Shown here one piece after another: positions 24,676-33,950 of a DNA stretch of 64,000 bases. A program made the translations under genes and the position numbers. The notes under the pieces were generated by a model. It was not told the origin of the DNA, searched no databases, and worked only from the letters and a program-made list of their open reading frames with translations. Location: assembly GCA_965220665.1 (NCBI GenBank), contig CBDCQQ010000004.1:620001-684000 (forward strand), given 5' to 3'. Source of the DNA: JAJDZL01 sp965220665 (GTDB lineage Bacteria; Pseudomonadota; Gammaproteobacteria; Arenicellales; JAJDZL01). Position 1 is the stretch's first letter; each line of letters begins with the position of its first letter.

Positions 24676-27140
24676 CAATCATGCTCCGATTTTTCACTTG
24701 GTTTGATTCCTTCGTCATGGTCCAGTCGACTAAAGATGCTAGGGACACGACGCCATAAAGTAAGATTCTGCGGGTTTTTCTGCTCCGGTAGAATGAAAGT
24801 CTGCCGGTTGTGGTAGGCAGACTCGATTGCTTCGTACCACAAAAGATCCTGTAGTATGATCGGAGCCTTGCTAACTGACTCTGCTTTTGCAAGAAATGCT
24901 TGCTGTTCAGCTCGGGCCTTCATCAGACGACCATCGGCCAAAGCCTGATTACGCCTTAGTTTGATATCTGCATTCCCAACTGCGCGCGGTACTAGCAGCG
25001 TGAATGACCGCTCCGCTTCCAATACAGATGTTCTGCGATCTTGGCTGGCATCTGTTACATCCCGAAATGCCTGTTTTGTTTCAGGTGCTGGATGAATGTC
25101 CACAACATTCACAGAAATGATTTGTAAGTCGTTTTGAAACTCCGACACACCACCAATAGTCCCCTGGTCATCTCGAAATTCCAAATCGTGAGCCTCAGTA
25201 TGCTGCGACCCATGCAAATCCTGACCTGAAAGTCCAAGATGTTCGTTCAGATCATGAAATAGAAAATGTTCAATTTCGCTACGCTTCCTTGAAATCAAGT
25301 CATCCAATCCGTTTACGGCAATGTATTCCCGCGTGACCGCCTGTATGTAGTGAGCAAGAATATCTTCCCTGCTTTGGTATCGATAATAGTAGGTATATGG
25401 ATTTATTATTCTGTAATGAACCGTAACCAATATTCGCAGCAGACTTTCATCCCCAGTCAGAAATTCCGACAAAGAAGCTTTTCGTGCCAGCGTGTCGTAA
25501 TTTGGATGCCACTGATTTGGTTGCACTTTTCTGGCAGAATTGCCTTGTTCAGGGGTTAGAGATTCATTTGCTATATATAAATTCTCCTTCAACCCCACAA
25601 CCAGTCGGTGGTGGATTGTGTAAGGTTTTATATCAATCATTCCGAAAGGTCGAGGTGGAGCGTAGTGCAGACCTGGAGCAAGCGCAGGCCATCGAACTTC
25701 ACCAAACAGCTTGCCATATCCTAAATGGCCAATTGGAACTGCGGTAAATCCTGTAGCAATGTAGGCAACCAAGATTAATGGAACGCCTACTCGAATAAGC
25801 TTAGATTTCAGAGATAAAATCTCCCGCATTCGCGCGTCTTTAGCCAGCCCGCTGATGCTCAGTATGATTGAATTGATGTTACCCATCAAGTCATGGTATC
25901 CAGAAATGGCAGCTCCTTTCCAAAATCGCCATACAATCAAGATCATGAGCAACGTAGCTCCGCTCCATTCAAGAAATCCCACGAACCCTGATCCACTTCC
26001 CTCCAAGTTCAGAGCAATTTCCCATCCAAAATAGATCAACATGAGATCCAGTGCAACCCCAGTAACAACGGCGCCGAAGACGATACTGCTGATGTATATT
26101 GAAACGAAACGCAGACCGAACTGCTGCAATAGGACAATGATGGTTGCTGTATTGGTTGCCGGTCCAGTCATAAGAAATACCAGTGCAGATCCCGGACTGA
26201 ATCCCTTTGCGACGAGTGCAGCGGCAATAGGAGTGCTGGCAGAAGCGCACATATAGAGCGGTACACCTGCAACTAACATTACAAGATACATACGCCAACC
26301 GTAAAGACCATACTCTGCAATGTTGTCTGGAACAAGAACCATAACAACGCCGCTCAGAAGCACGCCGATGACTAACGCGAAGAGTATGTCGTCTGCCATT
26401 TCAACAAACGCAAATGTGAACATGCGTTTGCCCACCTGACTCAATGGTACGGCGTCTGGAACTTCGCGCGTAGGGAGGATGAGCTCGCCGCGGTCAAGCG
26501 TAGGGCGATTCCATTCGGAAATATGTGTCCAATTTACGAATTTGTTCCATACCTTAATACTGGATACCTTGATTGACGTCATCAATCCACCAACTCCCAC
26601 AACCGCAGGGTCATCCTCAAAATCATGGCTGTGGTCGTGGTCATGATGGTGGTGGTGATGGTGGTGATGATCGTCTTCGGTTTGTTCATGCGCCGGGTCG
26701 GGGCCGCGTATCATCGCGATCGAACATATTCCGGCTAGCAGTGCTGAGAAGAACGCACCGATTGGTCGGATAATTGCCATAATTGGCCCCATTAGCCCCC
26801 ATGTGACAAGTATCGAATCCATCCCCGTTTCAGGTGTCGTGATCAGGAATGACATGCAGGCGGACCGACTAGCGCCTTTCTTTCTAAGGGTAGCAGTAAT
26901 CGGAATGACACCGCAGGAGCATATCGGCAGAGGCAATCCAAATGCTGCGGCTGTTGTTACACTCGCAAGTCCTTCACGTCCCATAAGTCGGATAACCGTA
27001 CGTTGGGATATCAGAATGTAAAGCACACCAGCAACGGCCAATCCAAACATGAAATACGGTGACAAGAGAAGATAGACTTCCCAAGCACTTACAAGTACAT
27101 GAATGAGCGAATCAATGACTGAAGAAACTATCGAGAGCAT
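24675..27140 (-). CDS. CxC permease (YraQ/SO_0444 type) fused to an SPFH domain
   Basis: This 821-residue fusion is unusual. Residues 1-420 form a PF03773-type permease with about eight membrane segments and the family motif LPICSCGVIP (Cys74, Cys76). Between membrane segments is a run of nine histidines followed by DHDHSH (residues 158-172), a likely metal-binding loop. A further membrane segment near 451-465 leads into an HflK-like SPFH domain (about 466-790). SO_0444-type relatives are annotated as Cu/Zn transporters. It heads a five-gene leftward operon and has a Zur-like palindrome 80 bases upstream. The start ATG at 27140 is clear. Direction of transport is unknown; Zur control would favour a zinc-starvation role. 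Confidence 0.85.
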   Translation of the reverse strand: MLSIVSSVIDSLIHVLVSAWEVYLLLSPYFMFGLAVAGVLYILISQRTVIRLMGREGLASVTTAAAFGLPLPICSCGVIPITATLRKKGASRSACMSFLITTPETGMDSILVTWGLMGPIMAIIRPIGAFFSALLAGICSIAMIRGPDPAHEQTEDDHHHHHHHHHDHDHSHDFEDDPAVVGVGGLMTSIKVSSIKVWNKFVNWTHISEWNRPTLDRGELILPTREVPDAVPLSQVGKRMFTFAFVEMADDILFALVIGVLLSGVVMVLVPDNIAEYGLYGWRMYLVMLVAGVPLYMCASASTPIAAALVAKGFSPGSALVFLMTGPATNTATIIVLLQQFGLRFVSIYISSIVFGAVVTGVALDLMLIYFGWEIALNLEGSGSGFVGFLEWSGATLLMILIVWRFWKGAAISGYHDLMGNINSIILSISGLAKDARMREILSLKSKLIRVGVPLILVAYIATGFTAVPIGHLGYGKLFGEVRWPALAPGLHYAPPRPFGMIDIKPYTIHHRLVVGLKENLYIANESLTPEQGNSARKVQPNQWHPNYDTLARKASLSEFLTGDESLLRILVTVHYRIINPYTYYYRYQSREDILAHYIQAVTREYIAVNGLDDLISRKRSEIEHFLFHDLNEHLGLSGQDLHGSQHTEAHDLEFRDDQGTIGGVSEFQNDLQIISVNVVDIHPAPETKQAFRDVTDASQDRRTSVLEAERSFTLLVPRAVGNADIKLRRNQALADGRLMKARAEQQAFLAKAESVSKAPIILQDLLWYEAIESAYHNRQTFILPEQKNPQNLTLWRRVPSIFSRLDHDEGIKPSEKSEHD

Positions 27141-27716
27141 GATTGAAAATATAGCACAATCAGACGTGCTTGAAAATCAAAACCGCCTTAAATACTCAAT
27201 AAAATCAATAATATATGTAATGTTATAAAAAAACATAATTGAACTGCTCGTTGAGGGGTGGACGACCAAGTTAAGTCGACCAGAGCAGTACTAAGTCCTT
27301 GTGATGACGCAGGCAATCAGTACGATTCGTACCTTCCAATTCCCGTGACGCAGCTAATTCCTGAAATCGACTCCGATACGTTACAATCACCAGATTAGCT
27401 GTCATCAGTTTGTTCTATTTACGAATTTGAGGAGCAAATTAACAAGTTTTCGTTTCCAAAACACACGCATTATTAGCTAATCATTCTTACGGTAAAAAAT
27501 TTACGATTTGCGTAACTCCAGAAAATGTGATAAATATTGTTATTAATGAAGTTCGATCAATCTGTTGAATCGCAAATTGAAAGTAATTGTGATTGAAATA
27601 CTGTATAGGTGTTATATCGATCGAAATTGTTTGACAGCGTTGCATATGCAGTTTGTATGACTTAATAGTAAATTGCCAAGTATTCGGGCAATGATTTATT
27701 GGAGGTTTTTAACAAT
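27141..27716. other. Intergenic region between two divergent operons
   Basis: This AT-rich region of about 575 bp holds the Zur-like site at 27220-27236 and presumably the promoters for the leftward permease-SPFH operon and the rightward binding-protein gene. No coding region was found. Confidence 0.6.
27220..27236. promoter_or_regulatory. Zur-like operator upstream of the permease-SPFH operon
   Basis: ATGTTATAAAAAAACAT keeps the full left arm of the Zur palindrome seen at 18696 and matches six of eight positions in the right arm. It lies 80 bases before the permease ATG, a suitable place for repression. Confidence 0.6.
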
Positions 27717-29348
27717 ATGAAAGACAAAGTCACACCCGAGTTCAAATCTGATGAATTGAAATTCTCTGATTTGTCTCCATACGAACAAGGACTAGTTGAA
27801 AAAGCTATCAAAGGCGGAATCAGCCGCCGCGATGTGCTGAAGTTGATGACGGTAACAGGGGTATCTTTGGTTGCAGCACAAAACATGCTGTTTACCGGCA
27901 GAGAAGCAATGGCCGCTACGCCCAAGAAAGGTGGATCCGTACGGATGGCATCTAATTTGCACGGCCCCGACGATCAACTTGATCCGCCACTTTTTACCTC
28001 TACCATTGATTACACGCGTGGTAGAGCTACCTATAACAGCCTGGTTCAACACAACAATGATTTAACCACGCGCGGAGAACTGGCTGAAACCATCGAGCCT
28101 AATGCAGATGCATCTGAATGGACGCTAAAACTCCGCAAAAACGTCGTGTTTCATGACGGTACGCCTTTTACTGCAGATGACGTGGTATACAGCATGAACC
28201 GTCATATGGGCGACGATTCAACGTCGGTCATCAAGTCAGTCCTTGCTTCCATTCAGGAATGGAAGAAAGTCAATTCACACGAAGTCAAATGTATTCTCAA
28301 TACGCCAAATTCGGACTTGCCAACACTGCTTGGCCTCTTTCAGACCAAGATCGTAAAAAATGGGACAACAGGCGATGGCATTGGTACTGGACCGTTTGTT
28401 CTGGATAGTTTTGAACCAGGTGTGAAATCCGTACACTCTCGGAACGAGAATTACTGGCGCGAAGGTGCAAATCTTGACGTAATAGAAATTACCGCAATTA
28501 CTGACCAAGTCGCCCGGGTCAATGCGCTGATTGCCGGCGATGTCCAGATGATCAACCAGGTCGACCCCCAGGCATTCCGTCAAGTTGAAGAAGCTGACGG
28601 TGTAACCTTGCTGTCCACACCTGCGGCGGTACAACTTGGAATTTGCGTGCTCAAAAATGCCGAACCTGGAATGAATGACGATTTCGTCAAGGGCATGCAG
28701 TACATTCAGGATCGTGAACGTGTTGTCAAACGTATTCTGAAAGGCAAAGGCACTGTCGCGAACGACACACCTGTCTCCGCTGCTCACGGACCGGACTTCT
28801 GTAGCGAACTTCCGCAGCGGGAATTTGATCCCGACAAAGCAAAACACCATTTTGAAAAGTCTGGTTACAGTTCAGCCGAACTTTATGTCGCACCAGTTGC
28901 ATCCGGAATCGAGGAAACTTGTCTGCTGGCACAAGCCAACTGTGCAAAAATAGGTTTTAATCTTCAGTTGAAGAAAGTGCCGACTGATGGGTATTGGGGC
29001 GCAGTTTGGATGCGAGAACCAATCAATGTGGTGACTTGGAACATGCGACCCACTGCCCAGTCTCAAATGGCTATCCAGTTCGGACCTGGTGCAGCATGGA
29101 ATGACACCTACTGGAACAATGAACGCATGGGTGTGCTGCTGCGGAACGTCCTGTCGGAAATCGACCCGACCAAGCGTCATGAGATGATGTGCGAAATGCA
29201 AACGCTGATTCACAATGGCAGCGGCATGGTTATCCCGGCATTTACCAACATCAATGACGGCGTTGCTGCAAATATCATGGGTATGCCAACTGTTCCACTA
29301 GGAGCGCTTGGCGCCTTGGAATGGCCGGAATTCATCTGGCTCGCTTAA
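27717..29348 (+). CDS. Tat-exported family-5 ABC transporter substrate-binding protein (third)
   Basis: This 543-residue periplasmic binding protein has a twin-arginine motif (ISRRDVLKLM near residues 36-45) and a hydrophobic stretch before AMA. The SBP_bac_5 fold follows, with VFHDGTPFTADDVVYSMNRH near residue 150. It resembles the binding proteins at 80 and 2010 in length and in blocks such as DGYWGAVWMREP, but is clearly more distant. ATG at 27717 with TTGGAGGT about ten bases upstream is preferred over TTG at 27699. It is followed by a terminator and then its own permeases and ATPase. Ligand unknown. Confidence 0.9.
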   Translation: MKDKVTPEFKSDELKFSDLSPYEQGLVEKAIKGGISRRDVLKLMTVTGVSLVAAQNMLFTGREAMAATPKKGGSVRMASNLHGPDDQLDPPLFTSTIDYTRGRATYNSLVQHNNDLTTRGELAETIEPNADASEWTLKLRKNVVFHDGTPFTADDVVYSMNRHMGDDSTSVIKSVLASIQEWKKVNSHEVKCILNTPNSDLPTLLGLFQTKIVKNGTTGDGIGTGPFVLDSFEPGVKSVHSRNENYWREGANLDVIEITAITDQVARVNALIAGDVQMINQVDPQAFRQVEEADGVTLLSTPAAVQLGICVLKNAEPGMNDDFVKGMQYIQDRERVVKRILKGKGTVANDTPVSAAHGPDFCSELPQREFDPDKAKHHFEKSGYSSAELYVAPVASGIEETCLLAQANCAKIGFNLQLKKVPTDGYWGAVWMREPINVVTWNMRPTAQSQMAIQFGPGAAWNDTYWNNERMGVLLRNVLSEIDPTKRHEMMCEMQTLIHNGSGMVIPAFTNINDGVAANIMGMPTVPLGALGALEWPEFIWLA

Positions 29349-29384
29349 TGCAATAGTTGCAGGCGTTCAAATAGCGGATAGAGA

Positions 29385-29417
29385 GGCCTGCACTGGGATC
29401 AGTGCAGGCCTTTTTTT
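29385..29417 (+). terminator. Terminator/attenuator between binding protein and permeases
   Basis: GGCCTGCACT (29385-29394) and AGTGCAGGCC (29401-29410) form a perfect 10-bp stem with a 6-nt loop, followed by seven T. It would let the binding protein be made in excess over the membrane parts encoded downstream. Confidence 0.9.
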
Positions 29418-29456
29418 GCAGTCTGAACGGTTTGTAACAGCAGGAGGAATAATATT

Positions 29457-30407
29457 ATGATGCTACAAATGGCTTTGCGACGTGTCTGGATCGGCGTCGC
29501 AACCATGTTTGTGGTCTCGGTGATCGTGTTCATTATGACCAGTATTCTGCCAGGAGATGTTGCGCAGATTGTGCTTGGTCAAAGTGCGACTCCAGAGACT
29601 CTAGCAGCGCTACGCGCAGAGCTTGGGCTTGATTTGCCAGCTTACATGCGCTACTTCGGCTGGCTGGGCGACATGGCAACCGGCGATCTCGGTACGTCCA
29701 AAGCGGGCGGCGCCGCAATTTCAGATCTGATTGGTGGACGTTTCGGCAACACCATGATGCTGGCTGGACTTGTGGCTGGGATCTCTATCCCGATCTCCAT
29801 TGTTCTCGGTCTTTGGGCGGCTATGCATCCCGGATCCTGGCTGGATCGGACAGTAACTTTCGGTACATTGGCGACAATTTCGGTGCCCGAATTTTTTGTT
29901 GCCACACTGATGGTGCTGATCCTGGCGGTCAACCTTCAATGGCTGCCATCGACAGCTTTGCTGCGGGATGAAATGACGTTCTTCGAACTACTTGGTGGTT
30001 TGGCAATGCCGATTATTACGCTGGTGATCGTGGTATCTGCACAAATGATACGAATGACTCGCGCTGGAATTCTTAACGTTATGAATTCCCCATATATCGA
30101 GATGGCGATTCTTAAAGGTATACCGCGCGGCCGGATAATTCTGCGTCATGCGTTGTTCAATGCAATCGGTCCGATTGTCAATGTTATCGCGCTGAATCTA
30201 GCCTACTTGGTCAGCGGTGTGGTGATCGTCGAAACAATTTTTTCATATCCGGGTCTCGCCAAGCTAATGATTGATGGTGTTCAGACTCGAGATCTGCCTC
30301 TGGTTCAGGCATGTGCCATGATCTTTTGCGGCACTTACGTAATCCTGATATTGATTGCTGATATCGGATCGATTGTTTCCAATCCACGACTTCGACATCC
30401 GAAGTAA
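29457..30407 (+). CDS. Dipeptide-type ABC transporter permease (DppB-like), second system
   Basis: This 316-residue permease has about six membrane segments and the DppB-type order VIVFIMTSILPGDVAQIVLGQ, then ATPETLAALRAELGLD, which closely parallels the protein at 5206. The EAA loop is YIEMAILKGIPRGRIILRHA. AGGAGG at 29442-29447 supports the ATG. It starts the second importer operon after the attenuator and works with the DppC-like protein 11 bases downstream. Confidence 0.92.
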   Translation: MMLQMALRRVWIGVATMFVVSVIVFIMTSILPGDVAQIVLGQSATPETLAALRAELGLDLPAYMRYFGWLGDMATGDLGTSKAGGAAISDLIGGRFGNTMMLAGLVAGISIPISIVLGLWAAMHPGSWLDRTVTFGTLATISVPEFFVATLMVLILAVNLQWLPSTALLRDEMTFFELLGGLAMPIITLVIVVSAQMIRMTRAGILNVMNSPYIEMAILKGIPRGRIILRHALFNAIGPIVNVIALNLAYLVSGVVIVETIFSYPGLAKLMIDGVQTRDLPLVQACAMIFCGTYVILILIADIGSIVSNPRLRHPK

Positions 30408-30418
30408 GGAGGAATGAC

Positions 30419-31348
30419 ATGAATACACCCGATAAACAAAATGTAGAGGCTGGGCAGGAAATCGTTGAAGAGATCGATAAATTTGACGAACTACCAGACG
30501 CTCCACCCAAACGGAAACTGAAATTATCCTGGACCGGGAAGATTGCCACCGCGATTGTCGTCTTCTGGATTGTTATTGCAATCATCGGTCCATTCATAGC
30601 TCCATTTCATGAGATGGACATGGATGGTGATGACAGCTTTCTAGATGCCCACTCCAATGAATACGGCACATTCTACCTAGGTACGGACTACCTCGGTCGG
30701 GATACATTCTCGCGGGTTATCTGGGGAGCGCGTATGACGATCGGCATATCTTTGGCATCCACATTTTTAGCCTACGCGCTGGGCATCACTCTTGGAATTG
30801 CTGCCGCGGTAAGAGGAGGCTGGGTGGATATGATTATCAGCCGGGTCAATGATGCCGTTTTAGCGCTGCCCTCGATTATGCTGGGGCTAATCGCCATTGC
30901 GGCATTCGGTTCTTCAATTCCCATACTGGTTATCATCGCTGGAATCATCTACGCTTCCAGTGTGTTCCGAATCGCTCGGGCCCTGGGTCTAGACATCATG
31001 GTGCAGGACTTCGTGGAAGCGGCCAGGGTGCGAGGTGAAGGGCTTTGGTGGATTATCAAATCCGAAGTTTTGCCTAACGCAGCAATGCCGCTGGCGACGG
31101 ACTTTGGCCTACGTCTCGTGTTTGTGGTGCTGTTTATCTCCAGCCTGAGCTTCCTCGGACTGGGTGTACAACCACCCCAAGCAGACTGGGGCAGCATGGT
31201 GAGGGAGAATCTCGCTGGGTTGACTTACAACTCTTGGGCGGCAGTTTGGCCTGCGTTCGCCATTGCGTCGTTCACAATCGCGATCAACCTGATTGTGGAT
31301 GATATTTCCGCCAAGTCAGGCGGCAGTCTAGCCAAGAAAATGGTGTAG
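30419..31348 (+). CDS. Dipeptide-type ABC transporter permease (DppC-like), second system
   Basis: This 309-residue permease has a longer, charged N-terminus (about 35 residues) than the one at 6157. A membrane anchor lies near 40-62, then FYLGTDYLGRDTFSRVIWGA, and the transport domain with the FVEAARVRGEGLWWII loop. AGGAGG precedes the ATG closely. It is tightly packed between the DppB-like gene and the ATPase gene. Confidence 0.92.
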   Translation: MNTPDKQNVEAGQEIVEEIDKFDELPDAPPKRKLKLSWTGKIATAIVVFWIVIAIIGPFIAPFHEMDMDGDDSFLDAHSNEYGTFYLGTDYLGRDTFSRVIWGARMTIGISLASTFLAYALGITLGIAAAVRGGWVDMIISRVNDAVLALPSIMLGLIAIAAFGSSIPILVIIAGIIYASSVFRIARALGLDIMVQDFVEAARVRGEGLWWIIKSEVLPNAAMPLATDFGLRLVFVVLFISSLSFLGLGVQPPQADWGSMVRENLAGLTYNSWAAVWPAFAIASFTIAINLIVDDISAKSGGSLAKKMV

Positions 31349-31352
31349 TCCA

Positions 31353-33254
31353 ATGAATGAACAGAAAATGGAAAAATTACTGGAAGTTAAAGATCTTCGA
31401 ATCAGCGCCTACAATGACGAGAAGCAAGAAATTCAGATCGTCAAAGGCGTTACCTTCGACATCTACAAGGGACAGGTCGTTGCTTTGATTGGTGAATCTG
31501 GATCAGGCAAGACAACGATCTCTCTTGCTTCGCTTGCATATACCAAGCCCGGACTTGAGTTTTCGGGCGGTCAGGTGCTGTTGAATGGAGAGGATGTGCT
31601 TACCGCAGCTCCTTTACGACAGCGCCAGATGCGAGGCGCGAATGTCGCCTATCTGGCGCAGAGCGCTGCGGCGACTTTCAACCCTGCCATCACCATCAAC
31701 GAGCAGGTGACGGAATCCGCAGTTCTTCACGGCATTCTATCTCAAGAAGAAGCGAACAAACGCGCACTGGAGCTGTATCACGCGTTGGAATTACCGAATC
31801 CTGAACGAATCGGTTTTCGTTACCCACACCAGGTCTCCGGTGGACAGTTGCAACGCCTCATGGCAGCAATGGCGCTATGTGGAAACCCTGATCTGATGGT
31901 GCTAGATGAGCCGACAACCGCGTTGGACGTGACAACACAGATTGAAGTGCTGAAAGCCTTTAAAAAGGTGATTCGCGAGGAGAATTCCGCCGCGATCTAC
32001 GTCACTCACGATCTCGCGGTCGTTGCTCAAATTGCAGATCACATAGTCGTGCTGTACAGTGGAGAAATCATGGAGCAAGGTAGTGCAGACAAGATTATCA
32101 ACCACTCTGGCCATGCTTATACCAAACGCTTGATGGATGCAGTGCGACCCAAACCTACAGCAGGGATGGGCACGACCGTCAGCGCCGATTACGAACGTGA
32201 TGTTCCAGCGCTGTCTGTCGACAATATGACTGCCGGTTATGGTGGTGTTGTCAACGGTGTACCGGCGATTACGATCCTTCAAGATGTGTCAGTGGATGTC
32301 AAAAATGCTCACGTAGTCGGAGTTATTGGCGAATCCGGTTGCGGAAAATCCACGTTGGCTCGCGTGATGGCGGGGATATTGCCCCAGGCCAAAGGCACGG
32401 TCAAACTGGAAGACGAAGAGTTGAAAGGCAATCTGAATGATCGCAAGCTCGAAGAGTTGCAAAAGATTCAGTTCGTGTTTCAAATGGCCGATACAGCTTT
32501 AAATCCTAAACAGACCATTGGTCAAATATTAGGGCGCCCACTTGAGTTTTACCACGGAATAAGAGGCAAGGCAAAACACGCCAAAGTCGCGGAAATTTTG
32601 CAGATGGTCGAACTTCCTCCGGAATTCGCCAGTCGCTATCCAATGGAATTGTCCGGAGGTCAAAAACAGCGAATCAATATGGCACGTTCTCTGGCTGCTA
32701 ATCCCGAGGTTCTTCTGTGTGACGAGGTGACATCCGCTTTGGACAGTATCGTTGGTGCCAATGTGATCAAGCTGCTCACCAACTTGAGAGACAAGACGGG
32801 TGTATCTTTTGTTTTCATCAGTCATGACCTTTCTACAGTCGCATCATTTGCTGACGAAATTGTCGTGTTGTACGCTGGCCGGGTGGTGGAACAAGGGCCC
32901 ACCGATGAGGTGCTTGAACCACCGTTCCACCCATACACCCGTTTACTGATCAGTTCTGTTCCGGAACTACGTATCGGTTGGTTGGAAGACACGATGCAAA
33001 AACGCGAAATGGCTGTTGGTATCGCCAAAGGAGTGGAAATCACAGCAGTTGGTTGCCCATTCTATAATCGATGCCCCATGGGAATCGATGCGACTTGTGA
33101 CAAAAAAACTCCCCCAATTCGAGAACTGGAAAACGGACACCAAATTTCCTGTCACCGGACGGTGGAAGAACTGACTGAAGCAGAACATGAGACTCAGCAG
33201 ATTCTCCGAGGTTACGAGAAGCTGGTCGACGAATCCATGAAAGTCCGTGTTTAA
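31353..33254 (+). CDS. Fused double ABC ATPase (DppD-DppF type), second system
   Basis: This 633-residue cytoplasmic ATPase has two full domains. Domain 1 shows GESGSGKTT near residue 50, VSGGQLQR near 165 and LMVLDEPT. Domain 2 shows GESGCGKST near 330, LSGGQKQR near 433 and LLCDEVTSALD. It differs from the ATPase at 7019 by a C-terminal oligopeptide-transporter extension with conserved cysteines (CPFYNRCP, then C and SCH), near residues 568-610. It begins 4 bases after the permease stop. It powers the second importer. Confidence 0.93.
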   Translation: MNEQKMEKLLEVKDLRISAYNDEKQEIQIVKGVTFDIYKGQVVALIGESGSGKTTISLASLAYTKPGLEFSGGQVLLNGEDVLTAAPLRQRQMRGANVAYLAQSAAATFNPAITINEQVTESAVLHGILSQEEANKRALELYHALELPNPERIGFRYPHQVSGGQLQRLMAAMALCGNPDLMVLDEPTTALDVTTQIEVLKAFKKVIREENSAAIYVTHDLAVVAQIADHIVVLYSGEIMEQGSADKIINHSGHAYTKRLMDAVRPKPTAGMGTTVSADYERDVPALSVDNMTAGYGGVVNGVPAITILQDVSVDVKNAHVVGVIGESGCGKSTLARVMAGILPQAKGTVKLEDEELKGNLNDRKLEELQKIQFVFQMADTALNPKQTIGQILGRPLEFYHGIRGKAKHAKVAEILQMVELPPEFASRYPMELSGGQKQRINMARSLAANPEVLLCDEVTSALDSIVGANVIKLLTNLRDKTGVSFVFISHDLSTVASFADEIVVLYAGRVVEQGPTDEVLEPPFHPYTRLLISSVPELRIGWLEDTMQKREMAVGIAKGVEITAVGCPFYNRCPMGIDATCDKKTPPIRELENGHQISCHRTVEELTEAEHETQQILRGYEKLVDESMKVRV

Positions 33255-33275
33255 CACCACGTTGAGGCACAATTC

Positions 33276-33659
33276 ATGATCAAGTACGAAGCACTGACCA
33301 AAATGGGGATTCAGAAACCTGAAGAGATTCTCCGTTACGAGCTATATTCAGTGGATCAAATGGACATTCTTCGGATCATTTATGACCGGAAGAAAGGATC
33401 ATTTTTGCCAGTGACCAAGAAGTACCGGTTTCCGCAGCTCAAAAAATCCACTTTGGTCGACAGCGGGACCGGACAGGCCCAGGTAGTTTTTGAAAGCTCT
33501 GCAGAAGTGCGAAATGCAGTAGCTGAGTTGGACCGCCTGATGAAGGACAAAAAGACATCTGTAGTAGGAAAGGAGGCTCTGGTCAACGAACTGAGGTTGT
33601 TGGAGGAAGAGGTCAACGCCCGGATCGGCCATCTTAAGAACCTGATTAATCAGATCTAA
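33276..33659 (+). CDS. DUF3461 (YaeH-like) protein
   Basis: This 127-residue cytoplasmic protein resembles E. coli YaeH. It shares the start pattern (LTKMGIQKPEEILRYEL), a middle DILRIIYDRKKGSF and a helical, charged C-terminus. The family has no known function and is found mainly in Gammaproteobacteria, which is a useful clue to the organism. GAGG lies upstream of the ATG. It follows the ATPase gene by 21 bases and is probably co-transcribed, though the functional link is unclear. Confidence 0.85.
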   Translation: MIKYEALTKMGIQKPEEILRYELYSVDQMDILRIIYDRKKGSFLPVTKKYRFPQLKKSTLVDSGTGQAQVVFESSAEVRNAVAELDRLMKDKKTSVVGKEALVNELRLLEEEVNARIGHLKNLINQI

Positions 33660-33950
33660 GTGGATAGATCATCACCACGGTCTGAAGTTGGTGAATCTGG
33701 GGGGAGTTGTAACTGATCAGCTCTCCCCCGCACCATTTATCTCGGTACGAATCGACTTACCATTAACGGTTATACCATTATTGAGGTTTCAGGTATTTTC
33801 GCTTGGAACAGAGTGCGGAGCACGAAGTAGAAAGCGAAATTGCCTCGCTCCAAACTTCAGTATTGACAACCTTGTCGATGTTGAAATATCAACTGATGCA
33901 GGCCAACAATTAAGTGCAACCTACGCATAGATTGGTAATTCAGAATTAAA

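Noticed and set aside
33688..33930. 80-codon open frame between the DUF3461 and sulfatase genes
   Set aside because: No recognised domain, no clear ribosome site and composition unlike neighbours; probably chance. A G-rich/C-rich hairpin at 33700-33729 has no T run and was not called a terminator.
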